From contig JAHRCV010000001.1 of NCBI GenBank assembly GCA_019083985.1, positions 992,001 to 1,056,000 of the forward strand: DNA of 64,000 nucleotides. The letters run 5' to 3'. Shown piece after piece: positions 16,800-26,177 of this stretch. The DNA comes from Rhizobiales bacterium TNE-4 (lineage in GTDB: Bacteria; Pseudomonadota; Alphaproteobacteria; Rhizobiales; Beijerinckiaceae). Numbering within the stretch: position 1 is the stretch's first letter; every line of letters begins with the position of its first letter. The translations under genes and the position numbers were made by a program. The notes under the pieces were generated by a model, which had not been told where the DNA came from, ran no database searches, and saw only the letters and a list, made by a program, of their open reading frames with translations.

Positions 16800-16844
16800 C
16801 TTTTCGGGATGATGCGGTTTCGACGCATCATCTGATCCGAAAAG
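16800..16844. repeat. Palindromic intergenic repeat element
   Basis: A nested inverted repeat: the outer arms CTTTTCGG and CCGAAAAG enclose the inner arms GATGATGCG and CGCATCATC around a 7-base loop. A degenerate third copy of the left arm (ACTTTAGAGGATGATGCG) follows up to the stop of the next gene. The CACTTTTCGGGATGATGC core resembles dispersed palindromic repeats that are common between genes in alphaproteobacteria. It lies between convergent genes and could also act as a bidirectional terminator. Confidence 0.7.
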
Positions 16845-16870
16845 CCGTGCCCACTTTAGAGGATGATGCG

Positions 16871-17887
16871 TCAGACCCGCAGCGCTGCGTTGAGCATCGG
16901 GTTTTCGTCCGCCGGCAAATCGTTGAGATGGCAGGCAGCGCGATGCTTATGACCAAGCATTTCGAGCTTAGGCTCTTCCGACCGGCAACGATCAAACACA
17001 TAGGGGCAACGCGTATTGAAGCGGCAGCCCTTGGGTGGCTTCATCGGGCTTGGCACATCGCCCTTAAGAATGATGCGGTTTGGCACGACATCGGGGTCGG
17101 GCACCGGCACGGCCGAGAGGAGGGCGCGTGTATAGGGGTGCATAGGCGCGCGGAAAATCTCGTCGCGCGTGCCCTTCTCGACAATTTTGCCGAGATACAT
17201 CACCGCCACGCGATGCGTCATGTGCTCGACGATGGCGAGGTCATGGCTGATGAACAAAAGCGCGAGGCCGAGTTCCTGCTGCAGGTCGCAGAGCAGATTG
17301 ACGATCTGCGCCTTGACCGACACGTCGAGCGCGGAGACCGCCTCGTCGCAGATGATGAGATCAGGCTCAGCAGCGAGTGCGCGCGCAATGCCGATGCGTT
17401 GGCGCTGGCCGCCGGAGAATTCATGCGGCCAACGGTCGATGGCGTCACGGCGCAAGCCGACTTTCTCCATCAGGTCGCCGACCCGCTTGTCGATGGCGGC
17501 TTTGTCGGTCAGGAGACCGAAATTGTGGATCGGCTCTGCGAGAATGTCGCGCACTTTCATGCGCGGATTGAGGCTTGAGAACGGATCCTGAAACACGACC
17601 TGAATGCGGCGGCGTAGCGGGCGCAGCGCACTGTTCGACAATTGGTCGATCCGCTGCCCGTCGAGCACGACTTGTCCGGATGTGAGTTCGAACAGGCGCA
17701 ACAACGCCTTGCCGACTGTGGATTTACCGCAGCCCGATTCACCGACGAGCGCGAGGGTCTCGCCCTTGTCGATCGTGAACGATATGCCATCGACGGCGAA
17801 GACATAGCCCGTCACCGTCGAAAAGATGCCGCCGCGAATGGGAAAATGTTTCTTGAGGTCGTTGACCTGAAGGAGAGGGGCGCTCAT
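16871..17887 (-). CDS. Peptide/nickel-family ABC importer ATP-binding protein (DppF/OppF-like)
   Basis: This 338-residue protein is the second ATPase of a peptide/nickel-type ABC importer. It has Walker [10 protein letters not shown], signature [14 protein letters not shown], Walker [13 protein letters not shown] and a C-terminal oligopeptide extension with [14 protein letters not shown], whose cysteines in related transporters bind an iron-sulfur cluster. It is the last gene of the five-gene leftward operon and overlaps the DppD-like gene by 4 bp. Confidence 0.92.
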   Translation of the reverse strand: MSAPLLQVNDLKKHFPIRGGIFSTVTGYVFAVDGISFTIDKGETLALVGESGCGKSTVGKALLRLFELTSGQVVLDGQRIDQLSNSALRPLRRRIQVVFQDPFSSLNPRMKVRDILAEPIHNFGLLTDKAAIDKRVGDLMEKVGLRRDAIDRWPHEFSGGQRQRIGIARALAAEPDLIICDEAVSALDVSVKAQIVNLLCDLQQELGLALLFISHDLAIVEHMTHRVAVMYLGKIVEKGTRDEIFRAPMHPYTRALLSAVPVPDPDVVPNRIILKGDVPSPMKPPKGCRFNTRCPYVFDRCRSEEPKLEMLGHKHRAACHLNDLPADENPMLNAALRV

Positions 17888-18876
17888 GCGACAGCTCCCA
17901 CGCGTTCAGCGTAATGGCAGGCGGCAAGATGGCCGGGCGCCTTCATTTCCAAACCCGGCGCGACATTGCGGCAGAGGTCTGTGGCCGATTGGCAGCGGCC
18001 AGCGAACACGCATCCCTTGATGCGTTCCTTCAAGCTCGGCACGAGGCCGGGAATTTCCGACAGGCGAGATGTTTTGCCTTCCACCGAAGAGCCGAGCTTC
18101 GGCACAGCACCCAAAAGGCCGCGCGTATAAGGATGGAGCGGCCGGTGGAACAATTCTTTCACCGGCGCCTCTTCGACTTTGCGACCGGCATACATCACGA
18201 CGACCTGATCGGCGACCTCAGCGACAACGCCCAGATCATGCGTGATGAGCATGATGGCCGCGCCGACGCGGTTTTTAAGATCGCGCATCAGATCGAGGAT
18301 CTGCGCTTGAATGGTCACGTCAAGCGCCGTCGTCGGCTCATCGGCGATGAGAAGCTTGGGTGAGCAGGCAAGCGCAATCGCAATCATGACGCGCTGGCGC
18401 ATGCCGCCCGACAATTGGTGCGGATATTCATGAACGCGACGGCCAGGCTCTGGGATGCCGACGAGCTTCAGCATTTCCTCAGCGCGCACGAGCGCTTCCG
18501 CCTTGGACAGCCCTTGATGCAGCCGCAAGGTTTCGCCGATCTGATGGCCGATGGTGAGCACCGGATTGAGGCTCGTCATCGGCTCCTGAAAGATCATGCT
18601 GATTTCATTGCCGCGAATGTCGCGCATTTCTTCGGGCGTGCATTCCAACAGGTTGCGGCCCTGAAAGCGGATCGCGCCGGCCATCTTGCCGGGTGGTTCC
18701 GGAATAAGCCGCAGGATCGACATGGCGGTGACGGATTTACCGCAACCTGATTCACCGACGACTGCGAGCGTTTGCCCCGCTTCAATCGAGAAGGAGACGC
18801 CATCGACCGCACGGTTCACGCCGCCATCGGGCGTACGAAAATGCGTCTGGAGCTGATCGATTTCGAGCAATGCCAT
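17884..18876 (-). CDS. Peptide/nickel-family ABC importer ATP-binding protein (DppD/OppD-like)
   Basis: First ATPase of the importer, 330 residues from the ATG at 18876 ([13 protein letters not shown]); the frame is open further upstream into the permease gene but without family similarity. Walker [10 protein letters not shown], signature [15 protein letters not shown], Walker [13 protein letters not shown] and the Cys-containing C-terminal GCVFAGRC region are all present. It pairs with the DppF-like subunit encoded immediately downstream. Confidence 0.92.
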   Translation of the reverse strand: MALLEIDQLQTHFRTPDGGVNRAVDGVSFSIEAGQTLAVVGESGCGKSVTAMSILRLIPEPPGKMAGAIRFQGRNLLECTPEEMRDIRGNEISMIFQEPMTSLNPVLTIGHQIGETLRLHQGLSKAEALVRAEEMLKLVGIPEPGRRVHEYPHQLSGGMRQRVMIAIALACSPKLLIADEPTTALDVTIQAQILDLMRDLKNRVGAAIMLITHDLGVVAEVADQVVVMYAGRKVEEAPVKELFHRPLHPYTRGLLGAVPKLGSSVEGKTSRLSEIPGLVPSLKERIKGCVFAGRCQSATDLCRNVAPGLEMKAPGHLAACHYAERVGAVA

Positions 18877-18886
18877 GATGAGCCCC

Positions 18887-19807
18887 TTAGATGCGCTTCG
18901 CCATGCGCGGGTCGAGCGCGTCACGCAACCCGTCACCGAGCAGGTTCACCGCAAGAACGGTGACTGACAGGAAGGTTGCAGGGAAGAAGATGATGAACGG
19001 CTTGACCTGCCAGAGCGAACGGCCTTCCGCCATGATGTTGCCCCATGAGGGCGTTGATGGCGGAATGCCCGCACCGATGAAGGACAGGATCGATTCCGTG
19101 ATCATCGCGCTTGCGCAAATATAGGTCGCTTGCACAGTGATCGGCGCCAGCATGTTCGGCAGAATATGCTTGAAGATCAGTTTCGGCATGCGTGTGCCTG
19201 CCGCGACCGCCGCATCGACGTAAGGCTGCTCGCGCAAGCTTAACACGACCCCGCGGACGAGACGCGCGACGCGCGGCGCTTCGGCAATCGTGATGGCGAG
19301 AATGACGTTGCCCATCGAGCCGCGGGTCAACGCCATCAAGGCGATGGCGAGCAGGATTGGCGGGATCGACATCATGCCGTCGATCACGCGCATGATGATG
19401 CCGTCTGTCCAGCGGACCATACCGGACACAAGGCCGATGACGAGACCAATGGCGGACGCGCAGAGGGCGACGCCGAAGCCGACCGTGAGCGAGACGCGCG
19501 CGCCATACATCACGCGCGAATAAATATCGCGGCCGAGCATGTCGGTGCCGAACCAGAAATCGGCCGAGGGTGCGCGTGTACGCTTCGATGGCGCGATGGC
19601 TGAGGGATCGACCGTTCCAAGCAGCGGGGCAAAGAGCGCGATGAGGAACATCACGAGAAGCACGCCGCCGCCAATGGCGATGGCAGGGTGACGGAACGCA
19701 AAACCGATGAGGCCGGAACGACGCTTTTTGGGCTCGAGAATATCGGGCAGTTCGCGCGCGACGACGACGTCCTGTTCCGTCAGGGAGCGGGCCAGATTGT
19801 CCTTCAT
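18887..19807 (-). CDS. Peptide/nickel-family ABC importer permease (DppC/OppC-like)
   Basis: This integral membrane permease of 306 residues has a cytoplasmic N-terminal region and about six transmembrane helices. The DppC-type segment [20 protein letters not shown] follows the first helix, and the EAA-type loop around [20 protein letters not shown] contacts the ATPases. It shares one base with the upstream DppB-like gene. The substrate cannot be told from the permease. Confidence 0.92.
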   Translation of the reverse strand: MKDNLARSLTEQDVVVARELPDILEPKKRRSGLIGFAFRHPAIAIGGGVLLVMFLIALFAPLLGTVDPSAIAPSKRTRAPSADFWFGTDMLGRDIYSRVMYGARVSLTVGFGVALCASAIGLVIGLVSGMVRWTDGIIMRVIDGMMSIPPILLAIALMALTRGSMGNVILAITIAEAPRVARLVRGVVLSLREQPYVDAAVAAGTRMPKLIFKHILPNMLAPITVQATYICASAMITESILSFIGAGIPPSTPSWGNIMAEGRSLWQVKPFIIFFPATFLSVTVLAVNLLGDGLRDALDPRMAKRI

Positions 19808-20748
19808 CAGTAACGAATCCTGGGATCAAGCATGGTGTAGATCAGATCGACGATGAGATTGATCACCACGTACACAAAACTGAACATCAGGACGACGCCC
19901 TGAATGATGGGATAGTCGCGGCGCAGAATGGCATCCACTGTCAGGCGGCCAAGGCCGGGGATCGCGAACACGCTTTCGGTGACCACTGCGCCACCAATGA
20001 GCAGCGCCATGCCGATACCGATGACGGTGACGATCGGGATCGCGGCATTCTTCAGCGCGTGCAGGAAGAGAATGCTTTTCTGGCTGACGCCCTTGGCGCG
20101 CGCCGTGCGGATGTAATCCTGCTGCAGCACTTCCAGCATCGAGGCGCGGGTGATGCGCGCGATCAAGGCGATATAGACGAAGCCGAGTGTGATCGCCGGC
20201 AGGATCAGATTTTCAAACCACGGCAAGATGCCGTTCTTGATCGGTGTGTAACCCTGCACGGGCAGCCAATCGAGTTGCAGCGCAAAGGCGTAGGCGAGGA
20301 GGTAGCCGACAACGAAGACCGGCACGGAGAAGCCGAGCACCGCGAGCGACATCACAACGCGGTCGACCCATGTGTCGCACTTCCAAGCGGCGATGACGCC
20401 GAGCGGAACGGCAACCGAAATGGCAAGGACGAGCGTGACCGACATGAGTGAGACGGTTGGCTCGATGCGCTGCGCGATCATTTGGCTGACCGGTAAGCCG
20501 GTGAAAATCGATGTGCCGAGATCGCCTTGCAGCACGCGGAAGAACCATTCGAAGAAGCGCACAAGGAACGGACGGTCCAATCCAAGACCGGCGCGGATGC
20601 GCGCGACGTCTTCAGGCGTGGCCTGATCCCCAGCGATCACGGCAGCCGGATCGCCGGGAGCAAGGTAAAGCAGAGAGAACACGAAGAGGGCGACGAACCC
20701 CATGACCGGAATGGTCGCGAAGATTCGTCTGAGGATGAATCCAAACAT
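19807..20748 (-). CDS. Peptide/nickel-family ABC importer permease (DppB/OppB-like)
   Basis: This 313-residue permease partners the DppC-like protein. It begins with the typical helix (FILRRIFATIPVMGFVALFV), followed by the periplasmic loop with YLAPGDPAAVIAGDQATPED and the EAA loop near RITRASMLEVLQQDYIRTAR. It is encoded 57 bp after the substrate-binding protein gene, in the standard order SBP-B-C-D-F. Confidence 0.93.
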   Translation of the reverse strand: MFGFILRRIFATIPVMGFVALFVFSLLYLAPGDPAAVIAGDQATPEDVARIRAGLGLDRPFLVRFFEWFFRVLQGDLGTSIFTGLPVSQMIAQRIEPTVSLMSVTLVLAISVAVPLGVIAAWKCDTWVDRVVMSLAVLGFSVPVFVVGYLLAYAFALQLDWLPVQGYTPIKNGILPWFENLILPAITLGFVYIALIARITRASMLEVLQQDYIRTARAKGVSQKSILFLHALKNAAIPIVTVIGIGMALLIGGAVVTESVFAIPGLGRLTVDAILRRDYPIIQGVVLMFSFVYVVINLIVDLIYTMLDPRIRY

Positions 20749-20805
20749 GAAGGCGCGTCGTCCTCTTCAACGTATGCGTATCAGCGATGAAAGCTCAGGC
20801 GGAGA

Positions 20806-22404
20806 TTACGCCTTTGCGACATTCCAGAAGAACGGCAGCGGGCCCTTAACGACACCCGTGACGTTTTTCCGCCATGCCTGGTAGCCCATGAAGAAGCCTG
20901 TCGGCGCGTAGACGACGTCTTCCAGCGCAGACTTGTTGAGCTTGTCCATGGCAACCTTTTCGCCAGCGATATCCTTCGCATCGAACCATTCGACGATCGC
21001 GTCTTCGACCGGCTGGCTGGTCGGCCAACCGAACCATGCCTTGTCACCATTGGCGCGAATGGCGGTGTAGGAGGACGGGTTCAAGCAGTCAGCGCCCGCA
21101 TGCCAGGTGTGGAACATGTTCCAACCGCCTTGGCCCGGAGGCGTCTTCTGCGCGCGACGTGCACCCACCGTACCCCAATCGGTAGCAACGAAGTCGACGT
21201 TGAGGCCGATCTTCTTGAGAAGATCCGCGGTCACGTCGCCCATGGCCTTGGTGTTCGGCTGATCTTGCGCGACGAGGCAGACAACGGGCTCGCCCTTGTA
21301 GCCTGCATCCTTGATCATCTTCCGCGCGAGTTCGATGTTCTTCTGCTTGAGAACTTCGCCACCGGCTTCGGTGTAGAGCGGCGTATCCGGCGTGAAGAAG
21401 CCCGGCAGGGACTTCCACAGCTTGTTATCGTCGCCGACGATCGAACGCATGTAATCTTCTTGGTTCATCGCCGTGAGAACCGCACGCCGGATCATCTTGT
21501 TATCGAAGGGCGGGAAGAGATGGTTCATGCGGAACGAACCGATATTGCCAAGCGGGTCGGAGATATCGACGTTGATGTTGGCGTTCCGGCGAAGCACCGG
21601 CACAAGGTCGGCGATCGGGGTTTCCCACCAATCGACTTCGCCGTTCTGCAACGCGGCCGCAGCCGTCGCCGGGTCCGGCATGATGACCCATTCGATGCGG
21701 TTGACGAGCATGTTCTTGCCGCCGGCAAGCCATGAGGCCTTTTCTGAGCGCGGCACATAGGCGTCGAACTTTTCAAAGACTGCCTTGGCGCCGGGAACCC
21801 ATTCGCCCTTGTTGAACTTCATCGGGCCGGAACCGATATATTCCGTGATCTGCTTGAACGGATCGGTCTGTGCGATGCGCTCCGGCATGATGAACGAGCA
21901 CGGTGCGTTATTCTTCGCGAGCGCGAGGATCATCTTCGGGAAGGGCTTCTTCAGAACCCATTTCCACGTGCGATCATCGACAGCGGTCAATTCTTGCTGC
22001 TGGGCCACGATCATGATGCCCATCGGGTCGCGCGCGGCCCAACGCTTCAGCGACTGCACGACGTCCTTTGCCAGGACGGGTTCGCCATCATGGAATTTGA
22101 GGCCAGGGCGGAGCTTGAAGGTCCAGGTCAGGCCATCAGCGGAGACTTCTTCGCTCTCGACCATTTGGCGACGCGGCACGAGATTTTCGTCAACGCCATA
22201 CAGCGTGTCCCAAACAAGGGCGGCCGCGTTGCGCACGACATATTGCGTACCCCAAATCGGGTCGAAATTGGCGAGGTTGGCCTGCGGCACGAAGCGCAGA
22301 ACCTTGGCATTGGCGCCTTGCGACAGAGCCGGGGCGCTGAGGCTGCCGGTCGAGGCAACAAGAGCAGCGGTGCCCGCCGATTTGAGAAATGTCCTGCGAT
22401 CCAT
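20806..22404 (-). CDS. Peptide/nickel-family ABC substrate-binding protein, Tat signal
   Basis: This is an extracytoplasmic binding protein of solute-binding family 5 (DppA/OppA type), 532 residues from the ATG at 22404. The N-terminus MDRRTFLKSAG contains an RRxFLK twin-arginine motif followed by a hydrophobic stretch ending in APALSQG, so export as a folded protein via Tat is likely. The family core LTWTFKLRPGLKFHDGEPV is clear. It leads the operon; a GC-rich hairpin (CGGCCGG/CCGGCCG arms) lies in the 5' leader around 22430-22460. The substrate is unknown; dipeptides, glutathione or other small solutes are possible. Confidence 0.92.
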   Translation of the reverse strand: MDRRTFLKSAGTAALVASTGSLSAPALSQGANAKVLRFVPQANLANFDPIWGTQYVVRNAAALVWDTLYGVDENLVPRRQMVESEEVSADGLTWTFKLRPGLKFHDGEPVLAKDVVQSLKRWAARDPMGIMIVAQQQELTAVDDRTWKWVLKKPFPKMILALAKNNAPCSFIMPERIAQTDPFKQITEYIGSGPMKFNKGEWVPGAKAVFEKFDAYVPRSEKASWLAGGKNMLVNRIEWVIMPDPATAAAALQNGEVDWWETPIADLVPVLRRNANINVDISDPLGNIGSFRMNHLFPPFDNKMIRRAVLTAMNQEDYMRSIVGDDNKLWKSLPGFFTPDTPLYTEAGGEVLKQKNIELARKMIKDAGYKGEPVVCLVAQDQPNTKAMGDVTADLLKKIGLNVDFVATDWGTVGARRAQKTPPGQGGWNMFHTWHAGADCLNPSSYTAIRANGDKAWFGWPTSQPVEDAIVEWFDAKDIAGEKVAMDKLNKSALEDVVYAPTGFFMGYQAWRKNVTGVVKGPLPFFWNVAKA

Positions 22405-22693
22405 TGTGTTCTCCCTCTGAGACTGTGTCCGGCCGGATCTTTCCGATCCACCCGGCCGCAAGGCGTAACGCAAGGCATGTGCCACGACCTTTGGCTAATG
22501 GTTGGTTCCCTCAAACCAACAAGGTCGCGATACCGAGCGCGCGGCCGCGGAGCATAAGACTATTGCAGGATTTCGGTTTGTCGACGGGGCAATTCACAAG
22601 CAAAGTGCGATTTCATGCGACAATCGGGCGCTGCCGCAGCGCAATATCACGCGGGTCTTGCCGAGATAACATGCAACTTCAATTGGATAGAAG

Positions 22694-22712
22694 AAAGGCA
22701 GTGTGCCTTTTT
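22694..22712. terminator. Short U-tailed stem-loop
   Basis: The stem AAAGGCA/TGCCTTT with a 3-base loop is followed by further T residues on the plus strand, and the flanking A/T runs make it readable in both directions. It lies between the tungstate operon end and the peptide importer promoter and may insulate the two. Confidence 0.4.
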
Positions 22713-22835
22713 GCTAGTCATTGTTGCATTGCAAAAAATGAAAGCTTTTCACCCCATTCTGTGTCTCGCGGGAATGGTGGAGCGTGTTTGCGTTCAGCGA
22801 GGGACGCATTGCGGCCGATCACGAGAATCCCCATG

Positions 22836-22856
22836 GGGGTGCGAATTGCGCACCCC
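22836..22856 (-). terminator. Hairpin after the tungstate operon
   Basis: A perfect 8-bp stem (GGGGTGCG/CGCACCCC) with a 5-base loop begins 22 bp past the tupA stop. It lacks a clear U-tract on the gene strand, so it may be a Rho-dependent or processing structure rather than an intrinsic terminator. Confidence 0.5.
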
Positions 22857-22878
22857 AGAGAAACAGCACGCGGCCGGA

Positions 22879-23730
22879 TCAGGCGCCCGGTTGCTGCGCG
22901 TTGGGGAAGAACAGGACCTCACCATTGATCTTGTAGTCGCCAATGGCGTTTTGGCCGTCCGGTGAAGTAAGCCAATCAATGAAGGCTTGGCCGTCCTTCA
23001 CCTTCACATGCGGATGTTTGGCCGGGTTCACGAGGATGGCGCCATATTGGTTGAAAAGCCGCTTGTCGCGCTCAACCATGATGGCGAGCTCGCCGCGGTT
23101 TTTGAAGTTCAGCCACGTGGCGCGGTCAGCCAGGACATAGCCATTCAAAGCCGAGGCCGTGTTGAGGGCTGCGCCCATCCCCTGACCGATCTCCCGATAC
23201 CAAGGGCCGCGTGCCGCGTCGATTTCGACGCCCGCGATTTTCCATAAAGCGAGTTCGGCGGCATGGGTCCCCGATTTGTCGCCGCGTGAAATGAAGGGCG
23301 CTTTTTTCGTTTGGATCGCCTTGAGCGCAGCAACGATGTCAGCCGAACCTTTAACACCAGCCGGATCGGATCTTGGACCAATCAAAACGAAATCATTGTA
23401 CATCACCGGTTGCCGTTTGACGCCGAAACCGTCTGCAACGAATTTTTCTTCCTGCGCCTTGGCATGCACGAACACGACGTCCGCATCGCCGCGCCGCCCG
23501 GTGTCCAAAGCCTGCCCAGTCCCTTGCGAAACGACACGGACATCAATGCCGGTTTTTGCTTTGAACAGGGGCAGTATGTGATTGAAGAGGCCGCTATCCG
23601 TGGTCGATGTTGTCGATGATACGACGATGAAGCGCTCTGGTGTCTGCGCAAAACTGGCCGAGGCCAAGGTCGCCAAAAAACAAGCAAGAAGAATACGGCG
23701 GCTAAGCATCATCAATCTCCTCATCATCAA
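22879..23730 (-). CDS. tupA: Tungstate ABC transporter substrate-binding protein TupA
   Basis: This periplasmic binding protein captures tungstate for the TupBC importer. It has 283 residues with a signal peptide (LLACFLATLASASFAQ) and the oxyanion-binding signature SSTTSTTDSGLF right after it, which separates TupA from ModA. Further family blocks are FISRGDKSGTH and the late DWLTSPDGQNAIGDYK. The first ATG of several overlaps the tupC stop by 4 bp; a later Met in the MMMRRLMML run could be the true start. In this operon the binding protein is encoded last. Confidence 0.92.
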   Translation of the reverse strand: MMMRRLMMLSRRILLACFLATLASASFAQTPERFIVVSSTTSTTDSGLFNHILPLFKAKTGIDVRVVSQGTGQALDTGRRGDADVVFVHAKAQEEKFVADGFGVKRQPVMYNDFVLIGPRSDPAGVKGSADIVAALKAIQTKKAPFISRGDKSGTHAAELALWKIAGVEIDAARGPWYREIGQGMGAALNTASALNGYVLADRATWLNFKNRGELAIMVERDKRLFNQYGAILVNPAKHPHVKVKDGQAFIDWLTSPDGQNAIGDYKINGEVLFFPNAQQPGA

Positions 23731-24434
23731 AGCAATTCACCGGCAATAAACGCACGCGCTTGTGGCGTTTCAGGTTGTTCAAAAAACGAGGCGGCGTCGG
23801 CGTCTTCGACAAGGCGTCCGCGGTTGAAGAACAAGATCCGATCGGCAAGGCGTCGGGCTTGGCCGAGATCATGCGTTGTCATCACGAGTGTGAGACCCTC
23901 AAGAGATAAAGTGCGGATCAGCGCCTCGATTTCGCGCGTTGCGGCTGGATCGAGTTGCGACGTCGGTTCGTCGAGAAACAGAACTTCAGGTTCCGTGGCC
24001 CAAGCCCGTGCAATCGCAAGTTTCTGCTTTTCGCCACCAGAGAGGAGACGGGCAGGGCGTTCTGCGAGTGGGGTCAGATGAAAACGTGCCAGGGCCTCAT
24101 CAGTCCGGCTTTTCACCGCAGGATGTGTGAGGGCGTGCAATGCATGCGCGATGTTGGCACGCACCGAACGCCGCAGCATCACGGGCTGCTGAAAAACCAT
24201 CGCATGCCGTAAGTGCGCATCGCGAGCCCACGTCACCATGCCTTCATCGGGCGCAATCAAACCGTGGCAGAGACGCAGCGTGAGCGATTTTCCTGCGCCG
24301 TTCGGGCCGATGATCGTTGTGATCCCGCCTTGCGGAAGGGTGAAACTCACCGTGTCGATCAGGCGTTGGCCGTCACGGATCAGCGCGAGACGTTCGGCGC
24401 GCAGGGGGAGAATGGATGCGCGCATCTCACTCAT
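23727..24434 (-). CDS. tupC: Tungstate ABC transporter ATP-binding protein TupC
   Basis: This is the energising ATPase of the tungstate importer, 235 residues. Walker A GPNGAGKSLT, signature LLSGGEKQKLAIARA and Walker B VLFLDEPTSQLD are intact. It overlaps the permease gene upstream and tupA downstream by 4 bp each, so the three subunits are translationally coupled. Confidence 0.91.
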   Translation of the reverse strand: MSEMRASILPLRAERLALIRDGQRLIDTVSFTLPQGGITTIIGPNGAGKSLTLRLCHGLIAPDEGMVTWARDAHLRHAMVFQQPVMLRRSVRANIAHALHALTHPAVKSRTDEALARFHLTPLAERPARLLSGGEKQKLAIARAWATEPEVLFLDEPTSQLDPAATREIEALIRTLSLEGLTLVMTTHDLGQARRLADRILFFNRGRLVEDADAASFFEQPETPQARAFIAGELL

Positions 24435-25132
24435 CCTGCATAGCGTGCGCCGACGCGGCTTGCCGCATAGGCGGCTGCGTTGATGGCGAGTGTGAGCGTC
24501 ATGAGCACAATGCCGAGACCGAGCGCGAGCGGCAGATCACCCTTTGATGTTTCAAGGGCAATCGTGGTCGTCATGGTGCGGGTGTAATGAGCGATATTGC
24601 CGCCAACCATGAGGACGGCGCCGACCTCCGCGCTGGCGCGGCCGAAGCCCGCCAACAGTCCCGTCGCGAGCGCAAACCGGCCATCCCACAACAATGTCGG
24701 GATGGCGCGGAGGCCTGTGAGCCCCAAAGACGTGAGATGGTCGCGATATTCAGCCCAAAGCTCTTCGAGTGTTGCGCGTGTCAATGACACAACGATGGGC
24801 AAAACAAGGAGCGTCTGCGCAATCACCATGGCGGTCGGTGTAAACAATAGCCCCCAACTGCCGAGTGGGCCGGATCGCGACAGCAGCAAAAATACGATCA
24901 GTCCGGCGACGACCGGAGGGAGGCCCATCAGCGCATTGATGGTGATGACGAGCGCGGAGCGTCCCGGGAAACGCGCCATCGCCAGCCACGCTCCCAGTGG
25001 CAAGCCGATGAGGGCCGCCAGTACGACGGCAGTGAGGGTCACTTTCAGGGAGAGGCCGACAATGGCCAGAAAACCCGGATCAAGTCGGGTGATCAGGCTG
25101 AAGGCTTCGACAAAGGCAGAAGTGACGTCCAT
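24431..25132 (-). CDS. tupB: Tungstate ABC transporter permease TupB
   Basis: This integral membrane subunit of 233 residues has about five to six hydrophobic helices, with the EAA-type cytoplasmic loop visible around EYRDHLTSLGLTGLRAIPTLL. It is the first gene of the leftward tupBCA operon and divergent from a putative oxyanion-responsive regulator 82 bp away. Tungstate transport is inferred from the TupA signature of its partner. Confidence 0.9.
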   Translation of the reverse strand: MDVTSAFVEAFSLITRLDPGFLAIVGLSLKVTLTAVVLAALIGLPLGAWLAMARFPGRSALVITINALMGLPPVVAGLIVFLLLSRSGPLGSWGLLFTPTAMVIAQTLLVLPIVVSLTRATLEELWAEYRDHLTSLGLTGLRAIPTLLWDGRFALATGLLAGFGRASAEVGAVLMVGGNIAHYTRTMTTTIALETSKGDLPLALGLGIVLMTLTLAINAAAYAASRVGARYAG

Positions 25133-25194
25133 CAGGGCCTCATTTTCTCCCTTCCACCTAGGCCATTTCCACTTATGATCAAGATACGGAATTC

Positions 25195-25222
25195 ATGCAG
25201 GAATATGCTTACCTATGCAGGA
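25195..25222. promoter_or_regulatory. Direct repeat ATGCAGGA in the tupB/regulator divergent region
   Basis: Two copies of ATGCAGGA start 20 bp apart (25195 and 25215), the second overlapping the regulator start codon. The repeat could be an autoregulatory operator, or the upstream ATG could be a decoy. The pattern is seen directly; its role is speculative. Confidence 0.3.
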
Positions 25223-26093
25223 CGTATATCTGAATTCGGAGCAAGCGGCGGCTTATCTCGGGATCAAGGAGCGCAAGCTCTACGATCTCGTTGCCGCGGA
25301 ACGCATTCCCGCTACGAAGGCGACCGGGAAATGGCTTTTCCCCCGCGCGGCGCTTGATCGCTGGCTCGAGGCGGGGCTTTTCACGCCGCCCGGCTATGAA
25401 CCGCACATGCCGCCGATGATCATTGCCGGAAGCCAAGATCCCCTGCTCGATTGGGCAGCGCGCCGTTCGGGTTCAGGCCTCGCACTCTTGGCGGAGGGAT
25501 CGGAAGCGGGGTTGCTCCATTTGGAGAAACAAGAAGCAGCGCTGGCGGCGATCCATCTCCATCGCGCTGGGGACGACGACATGCCGGCCAATTTAGCCGC
25601 TGTGAAAGCGTCCCCCTTCTTGTTCGATGCCGTGCTGATCGGTTTTGCCGAACGTGAGCAGGGGCTCTTGGCACGCGAACCGGTCCCGACATTTGACGCA
25701 GCGATCGCAAAGGGTCTGACCTTTGGCGGGCGGCAGGAAGGGGCAGGCGCGCAACTTCTCTTCCAAAAACTGATGCGGTCTGCAGGTCGCAATGCCGACG
25801 ATGTTGCGATGGCAGATACGGCCTATGCGACAGGTGAAGATCTCGCCTTTGCCATCCATGCCGGGCAAGCCGATTGTGGCATTGCCACCCGTGCTGTCGC
25901 GATCAAAGCGGGGCTGCGTTTTGTCCCTTTGGTCTGGGAAGCCTTTGATCTCGTCGTGCGGCGGAGGACCTATTTCGAGCCTGCGCTGCAAAGCTTCTTC
26001 GCCTTTATGCGCAGTAATGAATTTCACGCCCACGCAACAAAATTAGGCGGTTATCGGACGGCATCAGCAGGGCAAGTGAAACTCAATCGCTGA
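25215..26093 (+). CDS. HTH regulator with periplasmic-binding-protein-like domain, probably tungstate/molybdate responsive
   Basis: This one-component transcription factor has 292 residues. Residues 1-55 form an excisionase-type helix-turn-helix (YLNSEQAAAYLGIKERKLYDLV, then GKWLFPRAALDRWL). Residues 65-280 resemble the PBP-like domain related to molybdate/tungstate-binding proteins (GSQDPLLDWAARR, later ADTAYATGEDLAFAIHAGQADCGIATRAVA). Divergent transcription from tupBCA strongly suggests that it senses tungstate or molybdate and controls uptake. It is unlike ModE or the TOBE-domain regulators. The ligand and whether it activates or represses are inferred, not shown. Confidence 0.82.
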   Translation: MQDVYLNSEQAAAYLGIKERKLYDLVAAERIPATKATGKWLFPRAALDRWLEAGLFTPPGYEPHMPPMIIAGSQDPLLDWAARRSGSGLALLAEGSEAGLLHLEKQEAALAAIHLHRAGDDDMPANLAAVKASPFLFDAVLIGFAEREQGLLAREPVPTFDAAIAKGLTFGGRQEGAGAQLLFQKLMRSAGRNADDVAMADTAYATGEDLAFAIHAGQADCGIATRAVAIKAGLRFVPLVWEAFDLVVRRRTYFEPALQSFFAFMRSNEFHAHATKLGGYRTASAGQVKLNR

Positions 26094-26177
26094 AGCTCCG
26101 CTCACGCTTTACAGCACCGACGGCCGGGCGCATGCTTTCATCTTGCGCCATGGCGGCGCTGACGCGTGAGGTAAGGG

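Larger units (their letters stand above)
22405..22878. other. 474-bp intergenic region with hairpins, no supported gene
   Basis: No frame here has a convincing start, ribosome-binding site or family similarity. What can be seen: the leader hairpin of the binding-protein gene; a 7-bp stem AAAGGCA-GTG-TGCCTTT followed by T residues at 22694-22710; a perfect 11-bp palindrome TTGCATTGCAA at 22724-22734; and a stem-loop near the tupA end. The central part is relatively AT-rich and probably holds the promoter of the importer operon. Confidence 0.5.

Noticed and set aside
18933-19829. Open frame of 298 codons in an alternative frame of the DppC-like gene
   Set aside because: It lies wholly inside a well-recognised permease gene, is Arg/His-rich and has no domain.
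22724-22734. Palindrome TTGCATTGCAA as a regulator site
   Set aside because: Only one short copy with no linked regulator gene; it is noted within the intergenic region but not called as an operator.
22615-22965. Open frame of 116 codons on the plus strand in the 474-bp gap
   Set aside because: No ribosome-binding site, no family resemblance, and it continues into the antisense of tupA; not supported as a gene.
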